A DNA stretch of 64,000 bases from an uncultured Methanoregula sp. (GTDB lineage: Archaea; Halobacteriota; Methanomicrobia; Methanomicrobiales; Methanospirillaceae): contig NZ_OY787453.1 of assembly GCF_963678795.1 (NCBI RefSeq), positions 1,426,001 to 1,490,000 of the forward strand, given 5' to 3'. Position numbers and translations under genes: made by a program. The notes below the pieces were generated by a model that saw nothing but the letters and a program-made list of their open reading frames with translations, was not told the origin of the DNA and made no database searches. Positions 16,432-25,911 of the stretch are shown here, in pieces (position 1 is the first letter of the stretch; each line of letters begins with the position of its first letter).

Positions 16432-16773
16432 TACATCTTGTTCCTTTCAGGGTTTTACCTGCTATCTGATAATTGGATTCCCCTGCTTCATTGCCAGGAC
16501 ATGAACAATATTGAGCCAGACCCCTGTCAGCAGATCGACTCAGACTTATATCTGATAATTATACCGCATTACGATTGGCACTTACTGAAAAAATACATTG
16601 CCAGAACGGTTACACTCAAATCGTACACCTTTATACCCGGCATATTCCGTTTCTGGGTTGCAGGATTAGTTATCACCGGATTGTTCAATTTTACCGGAAA
16701 ATGTATGGGAGATGAATCCTGCTTTTCCAGTACTATATAAAATATTTAAATATCAACAACATAGTAGGTCAGA
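16432..16773. other. Divergent promoter region of thiN and a small repeat protein
   Basis: About 340 nt. A strong TATA-like tract (TATATAAAATATTTAAATA, 16733-16751) precedes the plus-strand gene at 16774. No riboswitch-like conserved structure was seen before thiN. A 100-codon ORF at 16438-16740 has no family match and overlaps this promoter, so I leave it out. Confidence 0.5.
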
Positions 16774-17052
16774 ATGGCAGGCACCATCCATCCGAAAAAC
16801 TGGCCTTCCCTGCCACCACCTCCACGGAAACGGGAGATCAAACCTGATCCCCGTACAAATCAGAGGATCCCGGTAGAATCTGCTCCGGCAAAGCAGGATA
16901 AACGGGAGAGGCATCAACCCGTCAACCCTACGCTGGACTGGACAGGGGGTATGGACCGGGATCGGGGATCGGATTTCACGGAAGGCCGGGACCGGACGAA
17001 AGGAAGGGACCGTACCAAAGGAACGGACCGGACTGGTACTTACCGGTCATGA
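16774..17052 (+). CDS. Small charged protein with DR-T-KG repeats
   Basis: 92 residues, very hydrophilic and probably disordered. The proline-rich start IHPKNWPSLPPPPRKREIKP is followed by a C-terminal run of short repeats around EGRDRTKG, GRDRTKG and GTDRTG. The TATA-like tract ends about 23 nt before ATG 16774, so transcription of this ORF is credible. No family is recognised. The repeats are built from an approximately 18-bp DNA unit rich in GGACCG and may be slippage-prone. Confidence 0.5.
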   Translation: MAGTIHPKNWPSLPPPPRKREIKPDPRTNQRIPVESAPAKQDKRERHQPVNPTLDWTGGMDRDRGSDFTEGRDRTKGRDRTKGTDRTGTYRS

Positions 17053-17294
17053 CCGGTTCCTGAACACACCCTGCCGGATAATGATATCTTTTTTAGTACA
17101 GTAATTAATTCCGACCGAAAACCAGGCGTCCGGGAATCCCACTTGTTTTTTTCATACAGGGTCAGGTCCGGTTTGCCTGCGGATATTACCAGAATCAGCG
17201 CGGAGAATGGCAGGAACCCAAAGCTGGCTATAGCTTATGAACTTGTGGGACAAATGATTACCAAAATTCGAGATTTTTCCAGACAGGGGACTAA

Positions 17295-18917
17295 ATGAAC
17301 CAGATCTACCTTTTCGGCCACCAGAAACCAGACACTGACAGCATCGCAAGCGTGATAGGGTATGCAGAATTTAAAAACCTGTCAGAACCCGGGCGGTATA
17401 TTCCCGCCCGCTGTGGCGAACTAAATCCGGAAACACGGTTTATGCTTGACCGGTACTCCCTCATGGAACCGGTTTATATCCCCTCAGTGGAGCCGAAACT
17501 TTCAGATATCCGGTATAATCCGGTCTTTGCCCTTCCTGAGGATGTACCTGCCGTTGATGTTGCAACCCTGATGGCCCGGGAAGGAATCCGCAATGTTGTC
17601 ATTACCGATGCTCTGGGAAAACCGGTCGGGATGGTCGGGGAGCACGCCCTTGCAGTTGCCTGTATCGAGACGATCCACCTTTCTGAACTCGCGGTCACCC
17701 CGATTCCGGTTGAGACACTTGCACGGATACTGAATGCACATGTCATTGTCTCCGCTCATACCCTGCTCGAGGGACGGGTCTATATCGCTATCGATGCCCT
17801 GCATGTTACGCTGGGTAAGATGACACAGAAAGATATTGCCGTAGTCGGGGACGATGAACCGGCTCAGCTTGCATTTATTTCTGCAGGAATAGCCTGCCTG
17901 ATCATTGCTGAGGACGCACCGGTCGGAGAGCGTGTCGCCGCGGCAGCTGCCCGTCGTGGGGTCTCGGTCCTTTCAACAAAACTTGATGCATTCGGGGTTG
18001 GCAAAATGATAAACCTCTCCCTGCCTGCCCGTGAAGTGATGGAGACCAATGTTCCCGTATTGTCCTGCAGTGATACCATTGCTCATGCCCGGAGGGTGGT
18101 TTCCGGTTCAAAATTCCGGGCTGCCTGTGTTGTCAATGCAGGTGGAACACTCTCGGGTATTCTTACCCGTACGACCCTGCTTGAGGAGGTCCGAAGGCCG
18201 GTCATCCTGCTTGACCACAATGAAGCATCGCAGGCTGTTGACGGGATAGAGGAGGCAGAAGTAATCGAGATCATTGACCATCACCGGCTCGGGGCGATTA
18301 CCACGCTCCGGCCAATCCATTTCCTCAATGAGCCGGTGGGAGCAACGTCGACAATCATTGCGATGAAATTTCTGGAATCCGGCCTCATGCCTTCACGCTC
18401 CATAGCCGGAGCGCTGCTCTGCGGTATCCTGTCTGATACACTTGCACTCAGGATGTCAACAACTACCCACCGGGATAAAAAAGCGGTCAGTTTCCTTGCT
18501 CCTGTTGCCGGGGAGGACCCGGAGAAACTTGGCATTGCTCTACTCGAGCAGGCCATGGACCTCTCAGGCACTCCGCTCGATACTATCCTTGCCCGGGACA
18601 CAAAGATCTTCGTTCTCTCCGGAAAAAAGATCCTGATAGCACAGGTAATGGTGCCGTCATTTGCATGGAACCGGGAGCGGGATGCTGCGATCAATCGGGA
18701 ACTCAAAACGGTAAGGACAGGATCCGGTACAGAGATTGTTCTTGCCCTTTTTACGAGTGTTATGGAAAATGCGAGCGATCTGTATGGAGTTGCAGAACCG
18801 GGCCTCCTTGCTGCATTGTTTGGCGCAGATCTGCCCATGCGCCTTGATGGAATGATGTCGCGAAAGAAGGATTTTCTTCCGTTTCTGGGTGCAAATCTCC
18901 AAAAACACGTAAGATAA
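17295..18917 (+). CDS. ppaC: CBS/DRTGG-containing manganese-dependent inorganic pyrophosphatase (family II)
   Basis: 540 residues. The N-terminal DHH-type motif GHQKPDTDSIAS (8-19) is followed by a CBS pair interrupted by a DRTGG domain (about 65-310). The catalytic part resumes with LLDHNE, IDHHR and the DHHA2 domain, ending in the family's SRKK motif (MSRKKDFLPF). It hydrolyses pyrophosphate in the cytosol, and the CBS/DRTGG insert binds adenine nucleotides to tune activity. Start ATG 17295, with GACAGGGGA just upstream as a weak ribosome site. Single gene. Confidence 0.92.
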   Translation: MNQIYLFGHQKPDTDSIASVIGYAEFKNLSEPGRYIPARCGELNPETRFMLDRYSLMEPVYIPSVEPKLSDIRYNPVFALPEDVPAVDVATLMAREGIRNVVITDALGKPVGMVGEHALAVACIETIHLSELAVTPIPVETLARILNAHVIVSAHTLLEGRVYIAIDALHVTLGKMTQKDIAVVGDDEPAQLAFISAGIACLIIAEDAPVGERVAAAAARRGVSVLSTKLDAFGVGKMINLSLPAREVMETNVPVLSCSDTIAHARRVVSGSKFRAACVVNAGGTLSGILTRTTLLEEVRRPVILLDHNEASQAVDGIEEAEVIEIIDHHRLGAITTLRPIHFLNEPVGATSTIIAMKFLESGLMPSRSIAGALLCGILSDTLALRMSTTTHRDKKAVSFLAPVAGEDPEKLGIALLEQAMDLSGTPLDTILARDTKIFVLSGKKILIAQVMVPSFAWNRERDAAINRELKTVRTGSGTEIVLALFTSVMENASDLYGVAEPGLLAALFGADLPMRLDGMMSRKKDFLPFLGANLQKHVR

Positions 18918-19282
18918 GAGGAAACGAACCAGATCGCAAATCCCGGTTTCTCACAATCTGCGTTTTTTTGAGTGTCAGGTAACGTTTGTCATGGAAATCC
19001 GGCTTCCACTTTTTTCAACCGGTGCGATCTGAGTCTGGCAGAATATGCAGTCTCTCTCTTTTTAGATAACCGGAAAAGCTGGAGATGTTTTTTTTTGAAT
19101 CTTTATGACCGCAAGGCAGGACCTGATGATTTCCGGTAGCCGGTCATTCCTGTTTCATGTCCCTGCCATGGGTTGGATTAAAGAAGCTAAAAGCGAAAAA
19201 TCCTTGTATTTAGCCTGGTCAGGAATATCCGGCTGAAACGTTTTCAAAATTCCGGTATTCCCGGCAAAAAAATAGAATTTGT
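18918..19282. other. Intergenic region, no gene seen
   Basis: About 365 nt between two genes converging from each side. It contains T-runs (18963-18969 and 19087-19095) suited to termination of the pyrophosphatase message. No tRNA-like fold, repeat or credible ORF was found. Confidence 0.5.
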
Positions 19283-19984
19283 TCAGTTCCGCTGGTATCT
19301 GGCTATGAGGGCACCGGCAATCCCGACACCCATGAGACAAATCCAGGCCGGGACAGGGGATTTTGTCGGGGCGGGCACCGGAACGGTCGTGGGTGCAGGG
19401 TTCAGGGTGGCATACAGGGTAATCGTCTGGCCCGGTGCCGGAACTCCCGTCATGGATGCCGTGTAGGGGAGATATCCGTTCATGGAAACGGTGTATGTCT
19501 GGTAAGGTGTCCCGGTAGTATAGACCGGTACGGTGAGTGTGCCCTGCGTGATGGTCCCGACAACCTGGTTATCGAACATGACCGTTGCCCCGTTTACATT
19601 GCAGTTGACCGTATACCATCCCTGGTTACCCCCGATAACGGCCTGGGTGGTAGGTACAACCGGGTTCAGCGTTGCATAGATGTTCTCGGTCTCACCGATA
19701 CCCGGCATATACGGGATACTCCCGGTGTAGGGAGCATATCCGCTCTTGCTCACTGAATAAGACTTGTAGGGTGTACCGGTGCTGTAGACCCCGACATTCA
19801 GGACGCCGGCGGTAATCTCGCCCTGGTAGGTGCCGTCAAAATAGACCTGGGCTCCGTCAACATTACAGTGCACGCTGATCCATCCCTGGTTGCCGCCAAT
19901 TGGTGCAGCCGCATTTGCAGGAATGATACAGACAACCGTGAGCAGTACGGCAAAAACCGCAATAAGGATACGGGAAAATCTCAT
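19283..19984 (-). CDS. Secreted PEGA-domain surface protein
   Basis: 233 residues. Signal peptide (about 1-25, ending PANAAA), two PEGA-like repeats (about 34-108 and 118-190, each starting GGNQGW and containing a CNV(D/N)GA strand), a Pro/Thr-rich stalk, then a C-terminal helix preceded by PTKSP and ending in basic residues (ARYQRN). Probably surface-exposed and membrane-anchored or processed. The GGNQGW repeats are closely related to the second PEGA unit of the protein at 43871-45658. Function unknown beyond a cell-surface role. Confidence 0.85.
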   Translation of the reverse strand: MRFSRILIAVFAVLLTVVCIIPANAAAPIGGNQGWISVHCNVDGAQVYFDGTYQGEITAGVLNVGVYSTGTPYKSYSVSKSGYAPYTGSIPYMPGIGETENIYATLNPVVPTTQAVIGGNQGWYTVNCNVNGATVMFDNQVVGTITQGTLTVPVYTTGTPYQTYTVSMNGYLPYTASMTGVPAPGQTITLYATLNPAPTTVPVPAPTKSPVPAWICLMGVGIAGALIARYQRN

Positions 19985-20108
19985 GGTAATACCTCGTGTA
20001 TAGAGGATAATAGAAGGTAAGGTATAAAAAATATCTGGCCGCAGGACAGGATTTTAAGAGGTCCCCTCAAGGAAAACCGGATAAATAATCTTCGGAAAAG
20101 AGATCGGG

Positions 20109-20150
20109 AAAACCTCCGGACCCGTTATGATATTGAGTCCGGGAGGTTTT
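20109..20150 (-). terminator. Strong terminator-like hairpin after nudC
   Basis: The arms AAAACCTCC-GGAC (20109-20121) and GTCC-GGGAGGTTTT (20137-20150) pair over 13 bp with one bulged G, loop 15 nt. On the minus strand the hairpin starts one base after the nudC stop codon and ends in TTTT. Such a hairpin is unusual in archaea, where plain T-runs are the rule. Confidence 0.65.
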
Positions 20151-20151
20151 G

Positions 20152-21030
20152 TTATCCGGTACGGAGGGGAGGAATTGTGCCGGTTTTTCCGTCCAGCCAT
20201 ATGTCAATGAGTGCGCGAGATATACTGAGTTTTGGCGGTAAATCCGGCAGATGGTCCCGGTCAAACCAGCCGGCGGTATCGATCTCGATACCATCAGGAA
20301 TTATCGTACCCCCTTTGTAATCGGCAATGAACCCGATCATCAGCGAGTTGGGAAATGGCCATGGTTCGCTGGCGATGTACTTCACATTTTTGATGGAGAT
20401 CCCAGTTTCTTCCTGCACTTCACGGTGCACGGCATGCTCAATAGTTTCGCCCGGCTCAACAAAACCGGCAACGAGACTGTTCCTTCCCGGGGGCGCCTGC
20501 TTGTTATGCGCCAGCAGAATGGTGTTATTGTTTCTCACAAGAACGATTACCGCAGGTGAGAGGCGGGCATAGGTAACATAGTGGCAGGCGGGGCAGACTT
20601 TTGCCCGTTCAGTTAAGGATGATCTTGTCCTGGTACCGCACCTGCCGCAGAACCGTGTGGTCCGGTTGTAATCCGTTACCTGTATTGCAAGCCCGGCAAT
20701 AGCGAGTTCTTCCTCCGGAAGGGTCCCGGCCAGTTCACGGACGCCGGACCAGGCCAGACCTTCAGGACATGGATTATCGCCTGGGATCTCGAGGGCATAA
20801 CTGGGGTGTGAGTTACGGTGACCAAGATATTGCGCGTTTTCTCCGGATATGCCCTGTATTTCATGGGATATCTTTACAAAGATAGTTGGATCTTTTCCAC
20901 CCGTATAACAAATTCCGCTGTTCCGGACAAGCACAAGAAGGGTCTCTTCCGGCATCAGATCCGGGAGGGGGTACTGTTTATGAAGTGAATCTGCTGCGAA
21001 TTTGGCTGTATGATCCATGAGTTGTTCCAT
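20152..21030 (-). CDS. nudC: NADH pyrophosphatase NudC-like NUDIX hydrolase
   Basis: About 292 residues. A zinc ribbon (FCGRCGTRT ... CPACHYVTYAR) precedes a NUDIX domain with box GFVEPGETIEHAVHREVQEETG. The NADH-pyrophosphatase hallmark ASEPWPFPNS follows. It cleaves NAD(H), and in some bacteria removes NAD caps from RNA. The start is placed at ATG 21030 (MEQLMDH), which fits the family's N-terminus and leaves room for a TATA-like element upstream; an in-frame start at 21111 would add 27 unrelated residues. It is divergent from the HD gene at 21164 and followed by a strong hairpin. Confidence 0.88.
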   Translation of the reverse strand: MEQLMDHTAKFAADSLHKQYPLPDLMPEETLLVLVRNSGICYTGGKDPTIFVKISHEIQGISGENAQYLGHRNSHPSYALEIPGDNPCPEGLAWSGVRELAGTLPEEELAIAGLAIQVTDYNRTTRFCGRCGTRTRSSLTERAKVCPACHYVTYARLSPAVIVLVRNNNTILLAHNKQAPPGRNSLVAGFVEPGETIEHAVHREVQEETGISIKNVKYIASEPWPFPNSLMIGFIADYKGGTIIPDGIEIDTAGWFDRDHLPDLPPKLSISRALIDIWLDGKTGTIPPLRTG

Positions 21031-21163
21031 TCTTTGTATCCATATTTGACGGACGGCTAAAAAAATGCAATGAGGAACCGGCCGAACTTTTTGGTCCCTG
21101 ATGCAGGACAAAAAGATTTCCGCTGGTTTTATACCGGGAACTCTCTAATTGTTCCTGCGGGAG

Positions 21164-21760
21164 ATGGATCCATTGGATGAGAAGTGCTGGGAAATTTACG
21201 AGCATGTAAAGAGCATACTCGGGCAGGATGGATCCCATGGAATGGACCATGTCTGCCGGGTCACACATTTGTGCAGGATAATCGGGATACGTGAGCATGC
21301 GGATATGGGCATCCTTATTCCCGCGGCACTCCTCCATGACATCGCCCGCCCTCTTGAGAAAGCTCAGGGTATTCCGCATGAGACTGAAGGAGCAAAGATT
21401 GCCGGGGATTACCTGGTTTCTATCCACTACGATGAGACGTGTATCAGGGGAATTACCCATGCGATAAGGACTCACCGGTACCGTTCGACTGATACCCCCC
21501 GGACCCTTGAGGCCAGGATCCTTTCAGACGCCGACAAGCTGGATGCCATGGGGGCTGCAGGTATTGCCCGTACCTTCATGCGGGCCGGGGAACATGGCGG
21601 GAGCATGGACGATGCAGTCAGTCATTTTCATGATAAACTCTCCAAACTCAACGATAAAATGTTCACAGGATCCGCCCGGGAGATTGCAGAAGAACGGCAT
21701 GCATTCCTAATCCGTTTTTTCTCGACTCTTGAAGAGGAACGAAAAGGCTCCCGGATATAA
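21164..21760 (+). CDS. HD-domain phosphohydrolase
   Basis: About 198 residues. The HD signature is spread over GSHGMDHVCRV, AALLHDIARP, HETEGAKIA and SDADKLDAMGAAGI, the pattern of the YedJ/uncharacterised HD hydrolase family. The substrate is unknown; a nucleotide or phosphoester is likely. A TATA-like TTTATA at 21128-21133 lies about 30 nt before ATG 21164, so a leaderless start at MDPLDEK is favoured over the TTG at 21149. Confidence 0.85.
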   Translation: MDPLDEKCWEIYEHVKSILGQDGSHGMDHVCRVTHLCRIIGIREHADMGILIPAALLHDIARPLEKAQGIPHETEGAKIAGDYLVSIHYDETCIRGITHAIRTHRYRSTDTPRTLEARILSDADKLDAMGAAGIARTFMRAGEHGGSMDDAVSHFHDKLSKLNDKMFTGSAREIAEERHAFLIRFFSTLEEERKGSRI

Positions 21761-21924
21761 TCCCGCAACCGGCAAAGTTGGCTGCAAGGCCATGGTAAAC
21801 CGGTACGTTCCCCTGGTTATCCAGATTAGTATTCAGGTTTTCTCCTCCTACCCCCTTCTCGTCAGGCACAACAATGCCATTTCCGCAATATAAAAAAGGA
21901 CTTGCCGGTTAACGGGAACAGGAT

Positions 21925-23031
21925 TTAATGAGGGGAAATCTCAAGAGAGATAACAGAAATTGCTGTCACATTATCCTTCGATGATCCAAAAACCGGATAC
22001 ATACGGCGGAGGAATTTCCGGTTATTCCGGGTATAGGTATCTTCGTGGGATTTTTTTGTCTGAATGACCTGCCGGATCGATGTTGAGAAGATCCTGTTCT
22101 CTTCAGGAGTATGGAAATCCCCGTACGACCTCAGGTAATATTTTTCACGGTCAATACCGAGCCGTTGTTTATGGTGGGTGTTCATGAACAGGTACCTGCC
22201 ATCCGGATTGACCGTATAGATCGAATCCTGTGTGGCTTCCACAACAATCTGGTAATTTTCGTCAGTAAACTGCAGGGCTTCCTCAACCTGTTTTCTCCCG
22301 GTTGTCTCAGCTGAGATAACCGTTACCGCAAAAATCCGTTCGAGTGTCTCATTCCGGACAGGACTGAGGCGCCTGATAAACCAGCGGCCCTTGCTGCGGT
22401 ATTCATCCTGGACCGATTTTCCGGATTCAATACTCTCCTGGACGGCACAAGTAAAGCGCTCACACTCTTCCGGGGTATGGAATTCACTGTAGTCGCGACC
22501 AATATAATTCCCGTCAGTAATGCCGAGACGCTGCTGATGGTAAGCGTTCATGAAGAGGTACCGGGAGTTCTTGTCCACCATGTAAATGGAATCCTCGATT
22601 GCCTCGACAATGTTCCGGTGGTTGATCTCCGAACGGATGAGTGCGTCTTCAACGCGCTTGCGCATCACGGCCTGGTGCACCATATTACGGAGCTCGGCAT
22701 ACTGGCTGCGGGGATCGGTACTTTTCTGGAGGTAGAAATCTGCGCCGGAGTTGAGGGCCCGAATCACAAGATCCTCCCGGCTTTTACCGGTAAATATGAT
22801 GAATGGTTTATCGATTGCCCGCTTCATGAATTCATCGAGAAACTCGATCCCGTCCATCTCCGGCATATTGTAATCGGAAACAACCGCATCGTACTTCTTT
22901 GCCTTAAGCATGCGGAGTGCCTCTTCTGCAGAAACTGCAGTATCAACGATAAGATCGCCTTCTTTCTCAAGGAAAATGCGGGTAAGCTCGAGAAGATCCG
23001 GCTGGTCGTCAACAAGGAGGATGGTTATCAT
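21925..23031 (-). CDS. Response regulator with two PAS domains (REC-PAS-PAS)
   Basis: About 368 residues. The receiver domain spans residues 1-120 (ITILLVDDQ; phospho-acceptor Asp in AVVSDYNMPEMDG; FTGKS; YLQKS). Two similar PAS domains (about 140-250 and 260-365) both carry DSIYxV and RYLFMN(A/T)(Y/H)H(Q/K)QRLGI. There is no kinase, DNA-binding or enzymatic output, so output is probably through protein contact. The receiver is close kin to that of the kinase at 29440-32889. I choose ATG 23031 (MITILLVDDQ); ATG 23052 would add seven residues. No cognate kinase is adjacent. Confidence 0.88.
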   Translation of the reverse strand: MITILLVDDQPDLLELTRIFLEKEGDLIVDTAVSAEEALRMLKAKKYDAVVSDYNMPEMDGIEFLDEFMKRAIDKPFIIFTGKSREDLVIRALNSGADFYLQKSTDPRSQYAELRNMVHQAVMRKRVEDALIRSEINHRNIVEAIEDSIYMVDKNSRYLFMNAYHQQRLGITDGNYIGRDYSEFHTPEECERFTCAVQESIESGKSVQDEYRSKGRWFIRRLSPVRNETLERIFAVTVISAETTGRKQVEEALQFTDENYQIVVEATQDSIYTVNPDGRYLFMNTHHKQRLGIDREKYYLRSYGDFHTPEENRIFSTSIRQVIQTKKSHEDTYTRNNRKFLRRMYPVFGSSKDNVTAISVISLEISPH

Positions 23032-23289
23032 GATCCCGTGGTCCTGTTTCATCGAGTGATGGTTCCGGCAGTGCCGGAGGGCAATTTAGTCATATGGGAC
23101 TCTCGGTTTTTAATGATATCCATGCAGCATTCGTATACAGGTGGAATAGTCCAGGTATGACCCGCTGAAACGGGAACTTATGCAGAAGCTGCTGATAGTT
23201 GCCAATGGCAGTCCCGGCATGGGTCGGTATCCTGTCGGGCGCAGACAACATGCCGGTGCTGATTCCCCCACAAAAATGTCAGGGAACGG

Positions 23290-23793
23290 TTATCCCCGGC
23301 ACAACATTTCCACTTCAAGGGACAGGCGGTACATCCGTTTTCGTGCTTTTCGCGGGAGATGAATAGCAGACGCGATACTGTTTTCGATCGATACACGCCG
23401 TCTGCCTGCGATAAGGTTGTCGGCATGAGTGACGATCTTCTCTTCGGTGCTGGCCGGTACGCAGTCGCGGGGAGAAACTCCCAGGAGTGTGCATTCATCG
23501 GCAGTGAGACCTGCACCGGTATGGCACTCAACCACCCGGGCCAGTTCTTCAGGAAATCCCATGTCACGGAGAAGATCGGCTCCCATCTGGGCATGATGTA
23601 TTGTATGCGTTTTGCTCCGGCCTATATCATGAAGCATCGCACCCGCAAGTACGAGATCCATATCAATATCCGGATTGTTTAAAGCATATTCCCGGGCGCA
23701 ATCTGTCACTGCCCGGCAATGTGCGATGACTTTCTCGCTGCACCCGGCATCGTGCAGTATCTTTTCATAATGTTGTTCTTTCCGGTCAGGCAT
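23290..23793 (-). CDS. HD-domain protein, TIGR00295-like
   Basis: About 167 residues from MPDRKEQHYEKIL. HD motif residues are visible in HCRAVTDCA, GAMLHDIGRSKTHTIHHAQMGA and VECHTGAGL. It belongs to a conserved archaeal HD family (TIGR00295-like) of unknown substrate. Its ATG (23793) lies inside the 3' end of tfe, overlapping by 8 bp, so it is co-translated as the last gene of a five-gene run. A longer reading frame from 23880 exists but would duplicate tfe sequence and is rejected. Confidence 0.85.
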   Translation of the reverse strand: MPDRKEQHYEKILHDAGCSEKVIAHCRAVTDCAREYALNNPDIDMDLVLAGAMLHDIGRSKTHTIHHAQMGADLLRDMGFPEELARVVECHTGAGLTADECTLLGVSPRDCVPASTEEKIVTHADNLIAGRRRVSIENSIASAIHLPRKARKRMYRLSLEVEMLCRG

Positions 23794-24307
23794 GACCAAG
23801 GGATTTTCTGATATCTTCGATCCGGTGTTTGAGAGACCGGAGAAGCATCTCGTTATCGAAATGACCCATTGGCTGGTCACAGTCCGGGCATTTGAAATCG
23901 ATGTTCATAGCCTGCGGGAACGTGAAGATCAGGTGACAATCCTTACAGATATAGAAATCATTCTCCTCTTCATACCTCTCCCGGCGGTTCAGTTTTTCGA
24001 GAACGAGCGCCATATCTTCCCGGATTGCATCGAAGATATGATCGGTACGGAGTTGCCAGAGATACGTGAGCCACCCGGTCTCATTGTTCTTGATCCGGTG
24101 GTACTCCGCAAGACGTTTTTCATAGAGCGTATACAGCGTGTGCCGGACAGAGTTAAGGTTTATACCGGTCTTTGCTGCAAGATCTTCATCACTGTATTCA
24201 CCCTCCTTGGGAAACCGCTCAAGGAGGTTGAGGCCCTCATCGCCGACAAGGCGGTGGAGATAGGCACGTATTGCGGGATCATTGATCGCTTCTTCTGTTG
24301 GATCCAT
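23786..24307 (-). CDS. tfe: Transcription factor E (TFE alpha)
   Basis: 173 residues. The N-terminal winged helix (about 10-95, with NLLERFPKEGEYSDEDLAAKTGINLNSVR-type helices) is followed by a charged linker (EKLNRRERYEEEND). A zinc ribbon follows with CKDC and CPDC about 25 residues apart. It assists promoter opening with TBP and TFB. It begins on the last base of the ATP-grasp gene and overlaps the HD gene downstream, so this basal factor is embedded in an operon with tRNA modification and metabolic genes. Confidence 0.95.
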   Translation of the reverse strand: MDPTEEAINDPAIRAYLHRLVGDEGLNLLERFPKEGEYSDEDLAAKTGINLNSVRHTLYTLYEKRLAEYHRIKNNETGWLTYLWQLRTDHIFDAIREDMALVLEKLNRRERYEEENDFYICKDCHLIFTFPQAMNIDFKCPDCDQPMGHFDNEMLLRSLKHRIEDIRKSLGHA

Positions 24308-25383
24308 CAGCGCATATATTGTCGGACGATAGTAATATGCTTATCCAGCAGCGCAAGTGCTGCATCCTTTGTTTTCCCCCATCCGTAGACGCTCACGATC
24401 GCCTGTTCTTCTTCGAGAGATGTTCCCGGCCATGGAATGTCAGCAACAAAATCTTTTAACGCTGCAAGATCTGTACGGATTGTCAGGTCACGCTCGGCAA
24501 ACAGGATGCTCCGTACAGCGAATTGCCGGCATGCGGGTCTGGAAGACGGGAGATTACCGGCACAGGCATTGACGTGCAATTCAAAGAGATTGCAGCCGCA
24601 CGAATGTTCAACCGTATCAACCGTTCCCTGGAAGCGGGGGTTGATCTCGATTGCAAATGGCGTCTTATCCCCAATAACAAAATCGATACCGATCGTTCCC
24701 CGGCACCCGCTGAGAGCAGCAATGCGTTCGGCAAGTTCGATCATCCGGTTACATGCCAGATGGGAGAACGGGGTAATCGAACCGGAGAACCCGAACGCTG
24801 ATTCCCCGGCTCCGCGGAGAATCTGCCCGTTGGCAGCAACTGCGACTGCCTTTGTTCCCGAAGCTACACAACAGACGCTGGCGGGTATGCCCTCAACAAC
24901 ATCCTGGCGGATATATGGTACATCCGGGTAGAGAGACTCCCACGCGGTCTCAGCTGCCCTGTTTTTCAGGATTGCATTCCGCCATCCGCCGGCACCCCGG
25001 CGTGGTTTGGCCATAACAGGATACTGGTTCTCCGTAAGGATTCGTGGGACCGGAATACTATGATCCTCGAAAAAATGCTGGGTGTCCAGTTTATCCATGA
25101 ACCGTGCAACGGTGCTGTGTGGTGTCCCCCCCCGGAGCAGCGGGATTACGAGTTCCTCGGCACCGGAAGTCGGAACAAAGAGATCAAATGTCTGCCTCCT
25201 GCATATTCGTTCGATGGCATCGGGAAGATCCGCGAGATCTTCAAATTTCTCCCGATCCCGGGTATACCATGCAAGATCCTGGTCGCAGAAATGATCAACC
25301 GTGCATACCTCATAGCCGGCATTATAAGCTGATTGTGCTACATGGCGGGTTGAAAAACCGGCAATGAGCACACGTCCCTTCAC
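24307..25383 (-). CDS. ATP-grasp carboxylate ligase (COG2232-like)
   Basis: 358 residues. The N-terminal Rossmann-like part starts [19 protein letters not shown]. Next comes an ATP-grasp region with lysine/glycine loop [15 protein letters not shown] and Mg-binding [23 protein letters not shown]. The ligase class joins a carboxylate to an amine or thiol using ATP; this archaeal subgroup (COG2232) has no firm substrate. It overlaps the aTrm56 gene by 4 bp and touches tfe by 1 bp. The location beside translation and transcription genes gives no clear clue to the substrate. Confidence 0.85.
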   Translation of the reverse strand: MKGRVLIAGFSTRHVAQSAYNAGYEVCTVDHFCDQDLAWYTRDREKFEDLADLPDAIERICRRQTFDLFVPTSGAEELVIPLLRGGTPHSTVARFMDKLDTQHFFEDHSIPVPRILTENQYPVMAKPRRGAGGWRNAILKNRAAETAWESLYPDVPYIRQDVVEGIPASVCCVASGTKAVAVAANGQILRGAGESAFGFSGSITPFSHLACNRMIELAERIAALSGCRGTIGIDFVIGDKTPFAIEINPRFQGTVDTVEHSCGCNLFELHVNACAGNLPSSRPACRQFAVRSILFAERDLTIRTDLAALKDFVADIPWPGTSLEEEQAIVSVYGWGKTKDAALALLDKHITIVRQYMR

Positions 25384-25910
25384 AGGCCCTCCGTCTGTTT
25401 TCCGGCTTTGGAGGGGATTATTCTGATCTTTGCACCGGGGAATTCATGGGCAAATCCCGTTCCCGATGCAAGATGATCAAGGAAGAGGGCGAGGCTGGAA
25501 ATTTCAGAATGGGGCTGACTTGTGACGGCTACATTGTAATCGGCCAGACCGTAGATCTCTCCAGGGACTTTTTCTGCCCCGACGATAACAAGAATCCTGG
25601 CGTGCGGTCGTATCTCGCCGATAATATCCGGGAGGTTAAGCCCGTACATGGTAAGGTGGACAACAATTCCGCCTTCTGCTTTCCAGTTTTTGATACAGGA
25701 GCGCCACTTTACATTATCTTCGCAGAAGAAGTTACCGCCCCATCGGTCCACAACATCAGCAATGCTCTCAGCAACACCCTTGTCGGATGCTGCAAGGTAC
25801 ATCCCTTTTGCTCCAAGGGCACGGGCGGTGAGGCCTACATGAGTGGTTACCCGCTGGTCCCGTTCAGGCCGGTGGCCGATCCGGAGAATGACTACTTCGT
25901 GGTCAGGCAT
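25380..25910 (-). CDS. trm56: tRNA (cytidine(56)-2'-O)-methyltransferase aTrm56
   Basis: 176 residues. SPOUT-type methyltransferase specific to archaea: [31 protein letters not shown] at the start, [13 protein letters not shown] in the middle and the knot motif [34 protein letters not shown]. Each is a strong family hallmark. It methylates C56 in the T-loop of tRNA. It sits one base after the wHTH gene and overlaps the ATP-grasp gene by 4 bp, so it is tightly co-translated. Confidence 0.95.
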   Translation of the reverse strand: MPDHEVVILRIGHRPERDQRVTTHVGLTARALGAKGMYLAASDKGVAESIADVVDRWGGNFFCEDNVKWRSCIKNWKAEGGIVVHLTMYGLNLPDIIGEIRPHARILVIVGAEKVPGEIYGLADYNVAVTSQPHSEISSLALFLDHLASGTGFAHEFPGAKIRIIPSKAGKQTEGL

Positions 25911-25911
25911 G

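Noticed and set aside
16438..16740. 100-codon ORF upstream of the small repeat protein
   Set aside because: It overlaps the TATA-like promoter of the next gene, starts inside the thiN leader region and has no known domain.
16432..16773. TPP riboswitch before thiN
   Set aside because: No conserved THI-box sequence or matching helices were seen on either strand; archaeal TPP riboswitches are rare.
23290..23880. Longer start for the HD protein at 23880
   Set aside because: It would add 29 residues encoded by the opposite phase of tfe; the family starts at MPDRKEQHYEK (23793).
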